A stretch of 59,134 nt of DNA from Moraxella sp. VT-16-12. Lineage in GTDB: Bacteria > Pseudomonadota > Gammaproteobacteria > Pseudomonadales > Moraxellaceae. The position numbers and the translations under genes are program-made. Position 1 is the stretch's first letter; every line of letters starts with the position of its first letter. The notes under the pieces were generated by a model that was given only the letters and a program-made list of their open reading frames with translations, had not been told where the DNA came from and did no database searches. The DNA lies in NCBI RefSeq assembly GCF_002224245.2, contig NZ_NKHK02000010.1, positions 1 through 59,134 on the forward strand. Direction: 5' to 3'. Below, piece by piece: positions 28,999 through 38,286 of this stretch.

Positions 28999-29051
28999 TA
29001 TAATACGCTAATATACTTCTATAGAAGTATTAAATAATTCAAAAGAAGTAT
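28999..29051. promoter_or_regulatory. Divergent promoter and palindromic operator
   Basis: TATAAT at 28999-29004, then the perfect 18-bp palindrome ATACTTCTATAGAAGTAT at 29013-29030 and a further half-site GAAGTAT at 29045-29051, 21 bases (two helical turns) after the first. Probable binding sites of the Xre-type repressor encoded beside it. Confidence 0.65.
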
Positions 29052-29096
29052 TTATAATTTCGATATTTATATTTTCGACTTCAAATGGAGAATATT

Positions 29097-29312
29097 ATGA
29101 CACAAACCTATCTCACCACTCAAGAGCTTTCGCAGATGATTAAATATGATGAGCGTACTATTCGCAATCAGTTGAAGGATTCTGTATTGATTGAAGGCAT
29201 TCATTACTTCAGACCATTTGGTGGTCGCAAGATCTTGTATATTTGGGAACAAATTGAAAAAGACATGCGTACCAGCATTATGGGTAGTATTAATGGTATG
29301 GCACTACAATAG
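29097..29312 (+). CDS. AlpA/excisionase-like DNA-binding protein
   Basis: 71 aa from ATG 29097 (GGAG upstream). YLTTQELSQMIKYDERTIRNQLKDSVLIEGIHYFRPFGGRKILY is a MerR-like winged helix of the kind found in excisionases and AlpA regulators. It is directly before the integrase (9 bases), so a role as directionality factor or activator of the integrase is inferred. Confidence 0.7.
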   Translation: MTQTYLTTQELSQMIKYDERTIRNQLKDSVLIEGIHYFRPFGGRKILYIWEQIEKDMRTSIMGSINGMALQ

Positions 29313-29321
29313 GAGAATAAT

Positions 29322-30509
29322 ATGGCAACAATTACTAAGCGATATAACAAACTGATCGTCGATTTTCGTTATATGGGCAAACGCTGCCGAGAAACAACCA
29401 ATCTTACTGACACACCAGCAAATCGTAAAAAGCTTGCTAAGGTGCTTGAGAAGATGGAAGCGGAGATTTTATTGGGCAGTTTTCGTTATGAGCAGTATTT
29501 CCCAAAGAGTGATAAAGCTGCCTATTTTGATGCACTCAATGATCGACGATTGAGCTTACAAAGTGATACGCCGTTATTTAAAGAGTTTGTAGAACTTTGG
29601 TTTGAAGAAAGGCAGATTGAATGGCGTAAAACTTATCAGGAGAAAATTACGATTATCTTAAACAAGTATTTATTGCCTAAGTTTGCAAATCGGGCTTTAT
29701 TTATGATTGAAAAGTCGGATGTCTTGGCATTTCGTAGTTCCCTCGCCAAAGTGACCTACAACAATACCAAAAACACCCTGTCTGCAGCCAGAATCAACGC
29801 GATTATGACCACATTGACTATGATACTAAAAGAAGCGTCAAAACGCTATAACTTTGACAATCCTTGTGAAGATATTAAGCAATTAAAGACGCCAAAATCA
29901 CAGATTGAGCCGTTTAGCATTGATGAAGTGTGGCAATTCATCCATGGTGTGCGAGATGATTATAAAAACTACTATATCGTACGATTCTTTACAGGTATGC
30001 GTACCAGCGAAATTGATGGATTAACTTGGGAGCATGTGGATTTTGAACGCAAAGAAATCCGTGTCAGACAAGCCTTAGTTAATGGTGTGATGAGTGAGCC
30101 TAAGACAATAGAATCCAATCGTGAGATTATCATGTCACCTTTTGTCTATGAAGCGCTAAAAGCACAGTATCAGGTCACCTATGGCAAATCCAAGTTTGTC
30201 TTTTGTGCGCACACTGGAGAGCCACTCGATTATCACAATGTCAATCATCGTATTTGGCACCCAACCCTAAAAAATCTTGGATTAAAGCCAAGAAGTGCCT
30301 ATCAAACCAGGCATACGGCTGCGACATTGTGGCTATCGGCAGGAGAAGCACCTGAATGGATTGCACGGCAAATGGGTCATGTTAATACCATGATGCTATT
30401 TAAAGTATATAGCCGTTATGTACCGAACGCCACCCGCCGTGATGGCAGTGCTTTTGAGGCCATGCTTTTTAACACCCAATCTGAATATGATCATCAAACT
30501 CACTTTTAA
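29322..30509 (+). CDS. Tyrosine recombinase (integrase)
   Basis: 395 aa. An arm-binding N-terminal domain of the DUF3596 type (YNKLIVDFRYMGKRCRETTNL) precedes a core-binding domain and a catalytic domain. Catalytic residues: Arg227 in FTGMRTSE, Arg330-His331 in YQTRHTAATLWL, a GH in QMGHVNTMM, and Tyr363 in VYSRYV. The usual first His of HxxR is Tyr327. It probably integrates at the adjacent tRNA-Gly. Looks intact. Confidence 0.93.
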   Translation: MATITKRYNKLIVDFRYMGKRCRETTNLTDTPANRKKLAKVLEKMEAEILLGSFRYEQYFPKSDKAAYFDALNDRRLSLQSDTPLFKEFVELWFEERQIEWRKTYQEKITIILNKYLLPKFANRALFMIEKSDVLAFRSSLAKVTYNNTKNTLSAARINAIMTTLTMILKEASKRYNFDNPCEDIKQLKTPKSQIEPFSIDEVWQFIHGVRDDYKNYYIVRFFTGMRTSEIDGLTWEHVDFERKEIRVRQALVNGVMSEPKTIESNREIIMSPFVYEALKAQYQVTYGKSKFVFCAHTGEPLDYHNVNHRIWHPTLKNLGLKPRSAYQTRHTAATLWLSAGEAPEWIARQMGHVNTMMLFKVYSRYVPNATRRDGSAFEAMLFNTQSEYDHQTHF

Positions 30510-30519
30510 GGAAAACAAA

Positions 30520-30813
30520 ATGCAAACAGTATTCGCTTGTGATAGCCAAGACTTATCTTCAATGAGTGATATGCAACTGGCAAATAGACTGACCAAAGAA
30601 TTAATTGTCGATTTAAACATTCAAGAAGGGCATGGATTATGTTACTTTTTAAACGTAAGTCCTTGCTATTATAACTATCTGGCAGTTTGGAGATGGGTGA
30701 TGGCATGGGTGGAGAGCGATAATGCTCAAGCATTCAGTGCTGGCAGCTATGACGATGTGTATGATGAGATACGTGCTGATTTTATTAAACAATTCCCAGC
30801 AGGGTCACTTTAA
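30520..30813 (+). CDS. Small unknown protein of the integrated element
   Basis: 97 aa from ATG 30520 (AAGGAAA upstream), 10 bases after the integrase stop. Rich in aromatic and acidic residues (GLCYFLNVSPCYYNYLAVWRW, SYDDVYDEIRADFIKQFP). No domain recognised. A strong terminator follows, so it closes the integrase operon. Confidence 0.65.
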   Translation: MQTVFACDSQDLSSMSDMQLANRLTKELIVDLNIQEGHGLCYFLNVSPCYYNYLAVWRWVMAWVESDNAQAFSAGSYDDVYDEIRADFIKQFPAGSL

Positions 30814-30842
30814 GACCTATCATTGATGGCTTTAGTTAAAAC

Positions 30843-30877
30843 AAATACCGTTTGCAAAGATGCAAGCGGTATTTTTA
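30843..30877 (+). terminator. Terminator of the integrase operon
   Basis: Near-perfect 12-bp stem ATACCGTTTGCA (30845-30856) with TGCAAGCGGTAT (30861-30872), then T-run. Confidence 0.85.
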
Positions 30878-30945
30878 TAAAGAGGACTTTACAAAGCCTA
30901 TTAAATACAGTAAAATCTTGAAATGTTACTTTTTCAGGATGCGAC

Positions 30946-31560
30946 ATGAGTAATTATGGCGGCAAGCGTCCAAACAGTGGGCGCAAGCCACACCCAATGG
31001 GTGAAACTGTGGTCAAGCGTGTACCCAAAGGATTGATACCGATTGTCGATACGCTCATAAAAACCCACCAAAAACCGTTTAATGGCGTCATCAAAACCCT
31101 TGCTTGCATGCCTTTGGATGCTCAGCATATCGATCCTAAAGCGGATGTGATCCAAATACCCCTTACCTTAGAGTACATTCCGGCAGGTTTTGCTTCACCG
31201 GCTGAAGGCTATGCTGAAGATTATATTGATCTTAATGAGTACTTAGTACGCAATCGTTCAGCAACCATTATCGTGCGCTGTGGTGGCGACTCCATGCTTG
31301 ATGCTGGCATTGTCAAAGGCGATCTGCTGGTGATTGATCGCAGTGTGACCCCCAGTCACCGTGATATCGTCATGGCAGACTTAGGTGCCCAATATACCAT
31401 CAAGCGATTACATTTTTTAAAGCAAGGTGGAGTGAAGTTGCATTCAGAAAATAGCAGCAGCCAAGCAAACTATCCAAATTACACCTTTGGCGAGGGGGAT
31501 GAGCTTGCCATTGTAGGTGTGGTGATGCATGTTTTAAAAGACATGAGAGTCAAGCACTGA
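30946..31560 (+). CDS. umuD: UmuD-like SOS mutagenesis protein
   Basis: 204 aa, longer than E. coli UmuD (139) by an N-terminal extension of about 65 residues with a basic start ([13 protein letters not shown]). The S24/LexA-type core has the cleavage pair Ala80-Gly81 (EYIPAGF), catalytic Ser116 (GGDSMLDAG) and Lys153 (YTIKRLHF). On DNA damage it would be cut and join UmuC to form Pol V. The stop overlaps the umuC start (TGATG). The extension resembles that of Acinetobacter UmuD forms, a point of family knowledge rather than proof. Confidence 0.88.
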   Translation: MSNYGGKRPNSGRKPHPMGETVVKRVPKGLIPIVDTLIKTHQKPFNGVIKTLACMPLDAQHIDPKADVIQIPLTLEYIPAGFASPAEGYAEDYIDLNEYLVRNRSATIIVRCGGDSMLDAGIVKGDLLVIDRSVTPSHRDIVMADLGAQYTIKRLHFLKQGGVKLHSENSSSQANYPNYTFGEGDELAIVGVVMHVLKDMRVKH

Positions 31561-32814
31561 TGTATGCGTTGATTGATGGCAATAGCTTTTATTGCTCTTG
31601 TGAGCGTGCATTCAAGCCCATGCTTAAAAACAAAGCTGTTGTGGTGTTATCTAATAACGACGGCTGTGTGGTGGCACGCACCGCAGAAGCTAAAGCCCTT
31701 GGCATTAAGATGGGTGTGCCATATTTTCAAATCAAAGAGTTGGTGCATCGTGGCAAGTCATCGCCTTTTCAAGTAATTATGAGCTGTATGGCGACATCTC
31801 AAAGCGCATGATGACAACTATCAAAAGCTTGGTGTCTGCCACTGAGATTTACTCCATTGATAAATGTTTTGCCGATTTAATAGGCATCAGCCAAGCCAAG
31901 TTACACACTTTGGGCAAAGAGATTAAAAACTGGGTTTGGCAATGGGTAGGCATTCCAACCTGTGTTGGCATCGCACCAACCAAAACATTGGCAAAGTTTT
32001 GTAATCATTTGGCCAAAAAACATCCGCAATTTGCTGGAGTGATGGTTTGGACGGATTGGTCAAAGGACGTTCAAACCAGGGCGTTAGCCAGTGAGCCAGT
32101 GTCGCAAATATGGGGCATTGGTCAGCAAACCGCCAAAAAATTACAAGCCTTAGGAGTGATCACGGCGTTAGACTTTGCCAATCTTGACCTGCAGACACTC
32201 AAACATCATTTTAATGTCGTCACTCAAAGAACATGGCAAGAAATCAATAGCAAGCCTTGTGCAGCTCTTGAGATTGAAGAAGCCAAAAAGCACATCATCA
32301 GAAGCCGAAGCTTTACCAAAACCATCACGGATTTGATTCCCTTGCAAGTCGCCATCAGCCATCATATCAGTGCTGGCGCCAAAAAGCTGCGTGAGCAAAA
32401 CACCAAAGCCCATCTACTGAGTGTATTCATTAAAACCAGCCCCTTTGATCAAAACCGTCACTATAACGGCTTTAAATGTGTGACCCTTTCACAGGGCAGC
32501 TGTGATGATTTGGTGCTCAACAAACTGGCGCAGCATCTACTCAAACAGATTTATCAGCCAGGATTTGGATATAAAAATGTGGCATCGAGCTTGGTGGCAT
32601 TGAGCCGATCAGCCGCCATCAGTTTGATCTGTTTGGTGCATCAGATGACCATAACCCCCAACTGATGCAAGCGCTAGACTGCATCAACCACACTTACGGC
32701 AAAGGCACACTCAAACTTGCGACCGAAACCCTGCCTGATGACTGGCAGATGAGCCGCACAATGATGAGTCAGCGATTTACCACCAGATTGGATGAGGCGC
32801 TCACGGTGATTTGA
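31560..32814 (+). pseudogene. umuC: umuC, Pol V subunit, with two frameshifts
   Basis: Y-family polymerase gene in three frames. Part 1 (31560 on) has [15 protein letters not shown] and [15 protein letters not shown]. Near 31755-31758 one base is lost, after which [15 protein letters not shown] continues in the next frame and joins SATEIYSIDKCFADL. Near 32580-32583 one base is lost again; the frame then reads IELGGIEPISRHQFDLFG to the stop at 32812-32814. Adding two bases gives 419 codons, the normal UmuC length. Both losses can be explained as one G missing from a short G-run. Either a true pseudogene or, less likely, two assembly errors. Confidence 0.88.
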
Positions 32815-32905
32815 GCGATAAATATTGATGGTGAATAAAATCTTTACCAAAAGCTGATCACCTGGCAGATATACGGTAATTTTGTATAATAATTGTCCAA
32901 ATACC

Positions 32906-33142
32906 ATGCAATGGGATATTAAACAATTACGTGATGAGCAAACTTTGCTACAGCCAATTCATGAAAAGTATCTATCCGATGCAAATTTATTTAGATGGTT
33001 TTCCAACCAAATGACGGATAGTGAAAATCGTAAATACACAGGAAAGCTTATCAAAGAAGAGCAAACCCAATCTGGTGGAATAGATATATTGGATAAAAGT
33101 TCAGGAATTAGATATGGTTGCAAACTTCTAGGCTATACCTAG
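32906..33142 (+). CDS. Small ORF of unknown origin, possibly truncated
   Basis: 78 aa if started at ATG 32906 (a TTG start at 32882 is possible). A TATAAT lies at 32885-32890. No domain recognised (FRWFSNQMTDSENRKYTGKL). An 11-bp tandem duplication at 33128-33149 creates the stop; without it the frame would run some seven residues further. Weak evidence for a real gene. Confidence 0.3.
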   Translation: MQWDIKQLRDEQTLLQPIHEKYLSDANLFRWFSNQMTDSENRKYTGKLIKEEQTQSGGIDILDKSSGIRYGCKLLGYT

Positions 33143-33170
33143 GCTATACTGAACAACAGGGGTGCAAGCC

Positions 33171-33563
33171 ATGAGAAGAAAAAATTATTTTTACATTCTT
33201 TTGGGGATTATAGCAGGGTTTTCGATTTGTTACTCAATTTGTATTATTCCATTTTTTTACTTAATGTATCCAAAATTTTTTGATAATTTTGGTACGGAAT
33301 TTATTTTAAATTTAAAAGGATTGATGGCTTTTCTAATTATAATGCCGATATTTTCATTTCCAATTTTTATTTTGCTTGCACTAGTCAGATTGGCAATAAA
33401 TAATAAAATAAGTTATCTTATTAATTTTATATTATTTGAGATTTATGGTTATTTTTTATTCGGTTATCCAGATGCCAATTACTTCAATGAATCATTATTA
33501 TATGTATTACAGACACAGTATTTTATATGGGACTATACTAGATTAGCAATAATGCTATACTAG
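33171..33563 (+). pseudogene. Membrane ORF cut by IS1016 insertion
   Basis: 130 aa if started at ATG 33171. Very hydrophobic with three or four predicted helices (YILLGIIAGFSICYSICIIP, FLIIMPIFSFPIFILLALV, ISYLINFILFEIYGYFLF). Not recognised. The last codons (from WDYTR on) lie inside the left terminal repeat of the IS1016-type element at 33529, so the natural C-terminus is missing. Very AT-rich compared with neighbours. Confidence 0.6.
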
Positions 33564-34261
33564 TTTTATGAAGATAACCCGTTGTAAATTAAGTAAAAAA
33601 GTTCAAGTTAAACTGCTTGAATTCTTTGTGCTTGAAGTCACCGCAAGATCAGCTGCTGATTTGTTAGAGATACATCATAATTTAGCCGCTTTGTTTTATC
33701 ATAAAATTCGCTTGGTGATTGAGTATCACTGAAACCTTGAAGCCTGTGAATTATTTGATGGTGAAGTAGAATGAGACGAAAGCTATTTCGGTGGCATTCG
33801 TAAAGGCAAGCGTGGGCGTGGCGCTGCTGGCAAAGTTGCTGTATTTGGTCTTTTAAAACGCAATGGTAAGGTTTATACTGCTTGCGTTAAAGATACCAAA
33901 GCTAAGACATTACTACCTATTATTGCCAGTAAAATCAAACCTGATAGCGTGGTTTATACAGATAGCTATCGAAGTTATCATGCTTTAGATGTGAGTGATT
34001 TTAAACACTTTAGAATTAATCATTCCAAATAGAATTAATCATTCCAAAGAATTTGCAAACAATCATAATCACATTAATGGCATTGAAAACTTTTGATCGC
34101 AATCCAAGCGCATTCTAAGAAAATATAACGGTATTGACAAAAAGCATTTCCATTTATTTATCAAAGAATGCGAGTTTAGATTTAACTATGGCACACCATC
34201 CAATCCATTAAGATTGTTAAGAAAATGGTGTGGGATTTAGGGGTTTATCTAGTACAGTCCC
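33529..34261 (+). mobile_element. Decayed IS1016-type (IS1595 family) insertion sequence
   Basis: Left end GGGACTATACTAGAT (33529-33543), right end ATCTAGTACAGTCCC (34247-34261), inverted repeats with one mismatch. About 733 bp, close to the known IS1016 size. It carries a broken transposase. No clear 8-bp target duplication remains (AT-rich flanks differ), so it is an old insertion or one end was rearranged. Confidence 0.9.
33568..34240 (+). pseudogene. IS1016 transposase, inactivated
   Basis: Recognisable throughout: LSKKVQVKLLEFFVLEVTAR, DESYFGGIRKGKRGRG (DDE region), VYTDSYRSYHALDV, and NHINGIENF to KECEFRFNYGTP. Broken by TGA codons at about 33731, 33772 and 34096 (the last where relatives have Trp), and by a 19-bp tandem duplication (34011-34029 and 34030-34048) that shifts the frame. 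Cannot make an active enzyme. Confidence 0.92.
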
Positions 34262-34580
34262 TAATTTTTTATCAGTTATTTACCAATATTCTAATAAGTT
34301 ATATTTATTAAATATAATATTAAATCAAATTGTCTAAATGTATGTCATCAACTTTAGTGTACTATCCAATTCATTAACGGGTTTTTAAAGCAAATTATTC
34401 AAATTGTTTTTTTGCAATCTAACATCATGTCTGTAGTTCGCTACACAAAATAATCCCTCTAAAATATATTATGAAATCATTTGTCTAAAACTCACAACAA
34501 TATCATTTACCCAAAAGTTGTATTGACCTAACACGATAATCTGGGCAAACTGTATTTCTTGATAATTCGATACATATCCT
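34262..34580. other. Intergenic before moeB, nothing firm
   Basis: 319 AT-rich bases between the IS end and moeB. No gene, RNA or clear FNR box seen. It must hold the moeB promoter and possibly the lost right boundary of the integrated element. Confidence 0.3.
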
Positions 34581-35375
34581 ATGATGAATACCGATACCAA
34601 ACCCCACCCCAAAACCGTATTATGTGATGCAGAACTGATGCGTTATAGTCGTCAAATTTTATTAGACGGATGGGATATTGAAGCACAACTTAAAATTAAG
34701 CAATCATCCGTTTCACTAATTGGAATGGGCGGTCTAGGTTGTATGGTTGCTCCGATTTTAGTGAGGGCGGGTGTGGGTGAAGTGCATTTATTTGATTTTG
34801 ATACGATAGATGACAGTAATTTACAAAGACAGCTGTTGTACACTCAAGCAGATATTGGGTTACCAAAAGCACAAATAGCCAAACAAGCACTTATAGAACA
34901 GAACTCTTGGGCTGCAGTCCATAGTCATAATATTGCGCTCAATGATGGTACTATAAAAGAAAACTTAATATCTATTAAATCAGACTTATGGATTGATTGC
35001 AGTGATAATTTCGATATTCGCCAAACGCTTAACCGCCATTCGATCATAACCAGTACAGCTCTACTTTCATTGTCCGCCATTGGCGAAACTGGGCAAGTTG
35101 CACTTTTTGAGCCAAGAAAAACAGGCTGCTATGCATGTTTATTTGGCACTTCAATGAGCGCAGCCCAAAACTGTGCAAATTCTAGTATCTTAGCAAGCAC
35201 GGTGGCGGTGATCGGTGCACTCGGTGCTGACATCGCCTTACATTTTCTCGGTAAAGATCAAAATACCTTAAAAGATACGCTGATGGTATGGCAAGGTTCT
35301 CGTGCCAATTTTCAAAAAATGAAGTTTACCAAAAACCCCTCCTGCCCTATTTGTCAAAAATCTATCGCGCTATAA
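34581..35375 (+). CDS. moeB: Molybdopterin-synthase adenylyltransferase (MoeB/ThiF family)
   Basis: 264 aa. It adenylates the C-terminal Gly-Gly of MoaD before sulfur transfer. SLIGMGGLGCMVAPILVRAGVG is the nucleotide loop, DFDTIDDSNLQRQLLY and DCSDNFDIRQTLN are family signatures, and the zinc cysteine pairs are CYAC and CPIC. A second ATG directly follows the first. MoaD ending in Gly-Gly is encoded in the same cluster, which supports MoeB over ThiF. Confidence 0.9.
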   Translation: MMNTDTKPHPKTVLCDAELMRYSRQILLDGWDIEAQLKIKQSSVSLIGMGGLGCMVAPILVRAGVGEVHLFDFDTIDDSNLQRQLLYTQADIGLPKAQIAKQALIEQNSWAAVHSHNIALNDGTIKENLISIKSDLWIDCSDNFDIRQTLNRHSIITSTALLSLSAIGETGQVALFEPRKTGCYACLFGTSMSAAQNCANSSILASTVAVIGALGADIALHFLGKDQNTLKDTLMVWQGSRANFQKMKFTKNPSCPICQKSIAL

Positions 35376-35397
35376 TAATTTAATATGAAGAAATAAT

Positions 35398-35430
35398 AAA
35401 AAACGGCTTTTATCAATAAGCCGTTTTTTA
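35398..35430. terminator. Bidirectional terminator moeB/narK2
   Basis: Stem AAACGGCTT (35401-35409) with AAGCCGTTT (35418-35426), A-run before and T-run after, between converging moeB and narK2. Confidence 0.9.
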
Positions 35431-35437
35431 TTTAATA

Positions 35438-36784
35438 CTAACAAGGATATGGGGCATTTCTGCGTGAATAATACCACCATGTCAAAGCGATACATATAAT
35501 ATAAAATGCAATTAGTACAAGGAAGGTGCCATTTACCCCCAGACCTGAACCGAACATTTTTGGGATAAAAAAACCACCATATGCCGCAAATCCCGCCGAA
35601 AAACCTACAACTGCGGCGGATTCTTTGCGTGCTTGTGTAATAGCATCGGAGGAATGTAAACGCTCATGCAGGGTTCGAAAGATCACAGGAATCATACGAA
35701 ACGTTGAGCCGTTACCAATCCCAGTGGTGATAAATAGCAACATAAACCCAGCAAAATAGCCTGTAAAATTACCATTTTTAAGGAAAAACATAACTGCGAT
35801 GACAGCAATTGTCATAATAATGTAATTCCAGAATGTGACGCGCGCACCGCCAACCTTATCAGACAACCAACCACCTACAGGACGAAATAGAGCGCCAACC
35901 AAAGGGCCTAGAAAGGCAACTTTTAGGGGATCGATCTCAGGAAACGACTGCTTAATAACCATAGGGAACGCCGCACTAAAGCCGATAAAAGATCCAAAAG
36001 TTGCCAAGTAAAGAATGCACATGATCCAATTATGTTGTCTTCGAAAAATGATCGACTGTTCTTTAAATGACGCTTTGGCGTTGCTTAAATCATTCATGCC
36101 AAACCATGCAAGTACAGTCATAATAGCAATTGGAATAACCCAAACAAAAGCGGCATTTTGTAAATATAAAACTTTACCAGATTCAGTAACCTGGCCATCT
36201 CCCGCCAATGCACCAAATAAAGAAAATCCAATAACCACAGGCACAACAAACTGCAGTACAGATACCCCTAAATTGCCCAAACCTGCGTTTAAGCCTAACG
36301 CCATACCTTGTTTAGATTTAGGGTAAAAAAATGAGATATTAGACATACTAGATGAAAAATTGGCACCGCCGAAACCGCATAATAGCGCGATGATTGCAAA
36401 TGTGGTGAAAGAAGTTTCAGGGTTTTGTATAGCCAAACCCAACCAAATTGTAGGTATAAGCAAAGATGCTGTTGACAGTGTCGTCCAGCGGCGACCGCCA
36501 AAAACAGGTACTAAAAACGCATAAAATAAACGCATGGTTGCCCCAGATAAGGCAGGTAGTGCCAAAAGCCAAGACAGCTGCGCTTTATCAAATTGAAATC
36601 CAACTTCAGGCATACGAACTACAATCACGCTCCAGATAACCCAGACCGAAAATGCAAGCAATAGTGCAGGAATTGAGATAAAAAGATTTCGAGTAGCGAC
36701 ACGGCTGCCGCCATTTTGCCAAAATGTTTCATCTTCAGGACGCCAGTCATTGATACAACGACCACCTTTGAGTTGATTATTCAT
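35438..36784 (-). CDS. narK2: Nitrate/nitrite transporter NarK2 (MFS)
   Basis: 448 aa, about 12 membrane segments. The N-terminal extension DWRPEDETFWQNGG and the nitrate signature GLGNLGVSVLQF / GIGNGSTFRMIPVIF place it with NarK nitrate/nitrite porters; the type II form is thought to exchange nitrate for nitrite. It follows narK1 by 20 bases in the same direction, the NarK1-NarK2 pair known in Pseudomonas and Moraxella. The assignment to type II rather than I is from similarity only. Confidence 0.9.
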   Translation of the reverse strand: MNNQLKGGRCINDWRPEDETFWQNGGSRVATRNLFISIPALLLAFSVWVIWSVIVVRMPEVGFQFDKAQLSWLLALPALSGATMRLFYAFLVPVFGGRRWTTLSTASLLIPTIWLGLAIQNPETSFTTFAIIALLCGFGGANFSSSMSNISFFYPKSKQGMALGLNAGLGNLGVSVLQFVVPVVIGFSLFGALAGDGQVTESGKVLYLQNAAFVWVIPIAIMTVLAWFGMNDLSNAKASFKEQSIIFRRQHNWIMCILYLATFGSFIGFSAAFPMVIKQSFPEIDPLKVAFLGPLVGALFRPVGGWLSDKVGGARVTFWNYIIMTIAVIAVMFFLKNGNFTGYFAGFMLLFITTGIGNGSTFRMIPVIFRTLHERLHSSDAITQARKESAAVVGFSAGFAAYGGFFIPKMFGSGLGVNGTFLVLIAFYIICIALTWWYYSRRNAPYPC

Positions 36785-36804
36785 TTAGGTCTCCAAAATA
36801 TTAG

Positions 36805-38076
36805 CTATAATTTTAGGGTTTTTGATTGATGGTCTTGTTCCATTTTTGGCTTGACCTCTGATAAATAAATCCAAATCAAACTCACCCACACCACACCAAA
36901 CATGATCATAAATGCCGATGAACGAATGCCTGTGATATCTACAGCGGCACCAAACATAATCGGTAGAATAAAGCCACCAAGACCCCCTGCCAAGCCCACA
37001 ACACCTGATACTGCACCCATATTATCCTTGTATTCATCAGACAAATATTTAAATACCGATGCCTTACCAATAGCAAAGGCAATACCTAGCAAGAAAATCA
37101 ATACAGTAAAGACGGTGGCATTTAAGCCAATATAAAAGCTTTTTTCCCCCTCAACTGTCTGAACGGTCAAGAATGTTTGAGGATAGGATAAGGCAAATAG
37201 CAGCAAAAACGATGACCAAAGTACCCACCAAGTGACTGTGTGTGCCGAATACTTATCTGACAGCCACCCACCCAGTGCACGCAATACCCCACCAGGCAAA
37301 CTAAAACACGCTGCCAAAAATGCTGCTGTTTGTAGGCTAAAACCATATTCTCCGACATAATACTTGGTCATCCAAAGCGCCAGTGCCACATAGCCGCCAA
37401 AAACGATCGAATAGTATTGGCTATAACGCCAAACATTTTTATCCTTTAAAACAGCCAGTTGACTGGCAAGAGTGGCATTACTGGCAGTACGATGTGTTTT
37501 ATTATCATAACTAAAAAACCAAAAACCAATGGCAGTAATCAGCATAATACCTGCATAAACTTTAGGTAAAAAACGCCAGCCTTCTGCAGCACTGACCGCT
37601 GTGGAAGCCCCTACAGCAATAATGGCAGGGCCAATCATCTTGGTAATCGCTGAACCTGCATTACCTGCGCCAAATACACCCATGGCAAAGCCTTGCTTGT
37701 CTGTCTCAAACCACTTGGCTACATAGGCGATACCTACTGAAAAGGATCCACCTGCCAAACCAACAAACAAGCCTAATAACAAAAATTGCCAATATTGATC
37801 AGCATACCCCATTAAAAAGATAGGTAATACTGTCGCTAACATTAAGACGAAAAATACAATGCGCCCGCCATACTTATCCGTCATGATACCCAGCGGTAAA
37901 CGAACCAGTGAACCTGTCAAAACAGGCGTGGCGGCAAGTAGTCCAAATTGAGTTTCATTTAAATCAAGTGCCTGCTGAATAGGAATGCCCAAAACAGCAA
38001 ACATCATCCAAATCATAAAACATACCGTAAATGCGACGGTCGATGAGATGAGTACAATGGTAGATTTTGTTGTCAT
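36805..38076 (-). CDS. narK1: Nitrate transporter NarK1 (MFS)
   Basis: 423 aa, about 12 membrane segments. Signatures: RLPLGIMTDKYGGR after helix 2, GVFGAGNAGSAITKM (nitrate signature), ALGGWLSDKYSAH and GAVSGVVGLAGGLGGFILP. The type I form is believed to bring nitrate in with protons at the start of respiration. The promoter has a perfect FNR box about -41.5 from the likely start of transcription. Confidence 0.9.
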   Translation of the reverse strand: MTTKSTIVLISSTVAFTVCFMIWMMFAVLGIPIQQALDLNETQFGLLAATPVLTGSLVRLPLGIMTDKYGGRIVFFVLMLATVLPIFLMGYADQYWQFLLLGLFVGLAGGSFSVGIAYVAKWFETDKQGFAMGVFGAGNAGSAITKMIGPAIIAVGASTAVSAAEGWRFLPKVYAGIMLITAIGFWFFSYDNKTHRTASNATLASQLAVLKDKNVWRYSQYYSIVFGGYVALALWMTKYYVGEYGFSLQTAAFLAACFSLPGGVLRALGGWLSDKYSAHTVTWWVLWSSFLLLFALSYPQTFLTVQTVEGEKSFYIGLNATVFTVLIFLLGIAFAIGKASVFKYLSDEYKDNMGAVSGVVGLAGGLGGFILPIMFGAAVDITGIRSSAFMIMFGVVWVSLIWIYLSEVKPKMEQDHQSKTLKL

Positions 38077-38167
38077 GATAGGCTCTTTTTACAAGATGCT
38101 AAAAACAGCTTTTATTTGGATCTCAAAATCTCTCCAAATAAATCAGCTTTAGAAAAGTACACAAGCT

Positions 38168-38209
38168 ATAATAAATTGAAATTTTTTTGAATTAGTTGAT
38201 TTAAATCAA
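38168..38209 (-). promoter_or_regulatory. FNR-dependent narK1 promoter
   Basis: Perfect FNR consensus TTGATTTAAATCAA at 38196-38209. A TATTAT -10 lies on the minus strand at 38168-38173, with the FNR centre 32 bases from the -10 centre, which puts FNR at about -41.5 (class II activation). Predicts oxygen-limited expression of narK1-narK2. Confidence 0.85.
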
Positions 38210-38247
38210 TCATAAATCGATACTCTTATGTCTAAAATATGGATTAC

Positions 38248-38263
38248 TACTACTTAAGAAGTA
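38248..38263. promoter_or_regulatory. 7-2-7 NarL-type site between narK1 and narX
   Basis: TACTACT, 2 bases (TA), AGAAGTA fits the NarL heptamer rule TACYNMT with 7-2-7 inverted spacing. It also lies in a perfect 7-bp inverted repeat (ACTACTT at 38249-38255, AAGTAGT at 38259-38265). About -94 from narK1 and about -43 from a narX TATAAT-based start, so it could serve both directions. Confidence 0.65.
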
Positions 38264-38286
38264 GTCGTTCTTCATAAGGATTAGCG

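Noticed and set aside
33568-34240. TGA codons read as Trp (recoding)
   Set aside because: At least the third TGA in the IS1016 transposase falls where Trp is expected, but intact neighbours use TGA as stop and the gene also has a frameshifting duplication, so this is decay.
28433-34580. Complete prophage
   Set aside because: Only regulator, integrase and SOS genes are present; no capsid, tail or lysis genes.
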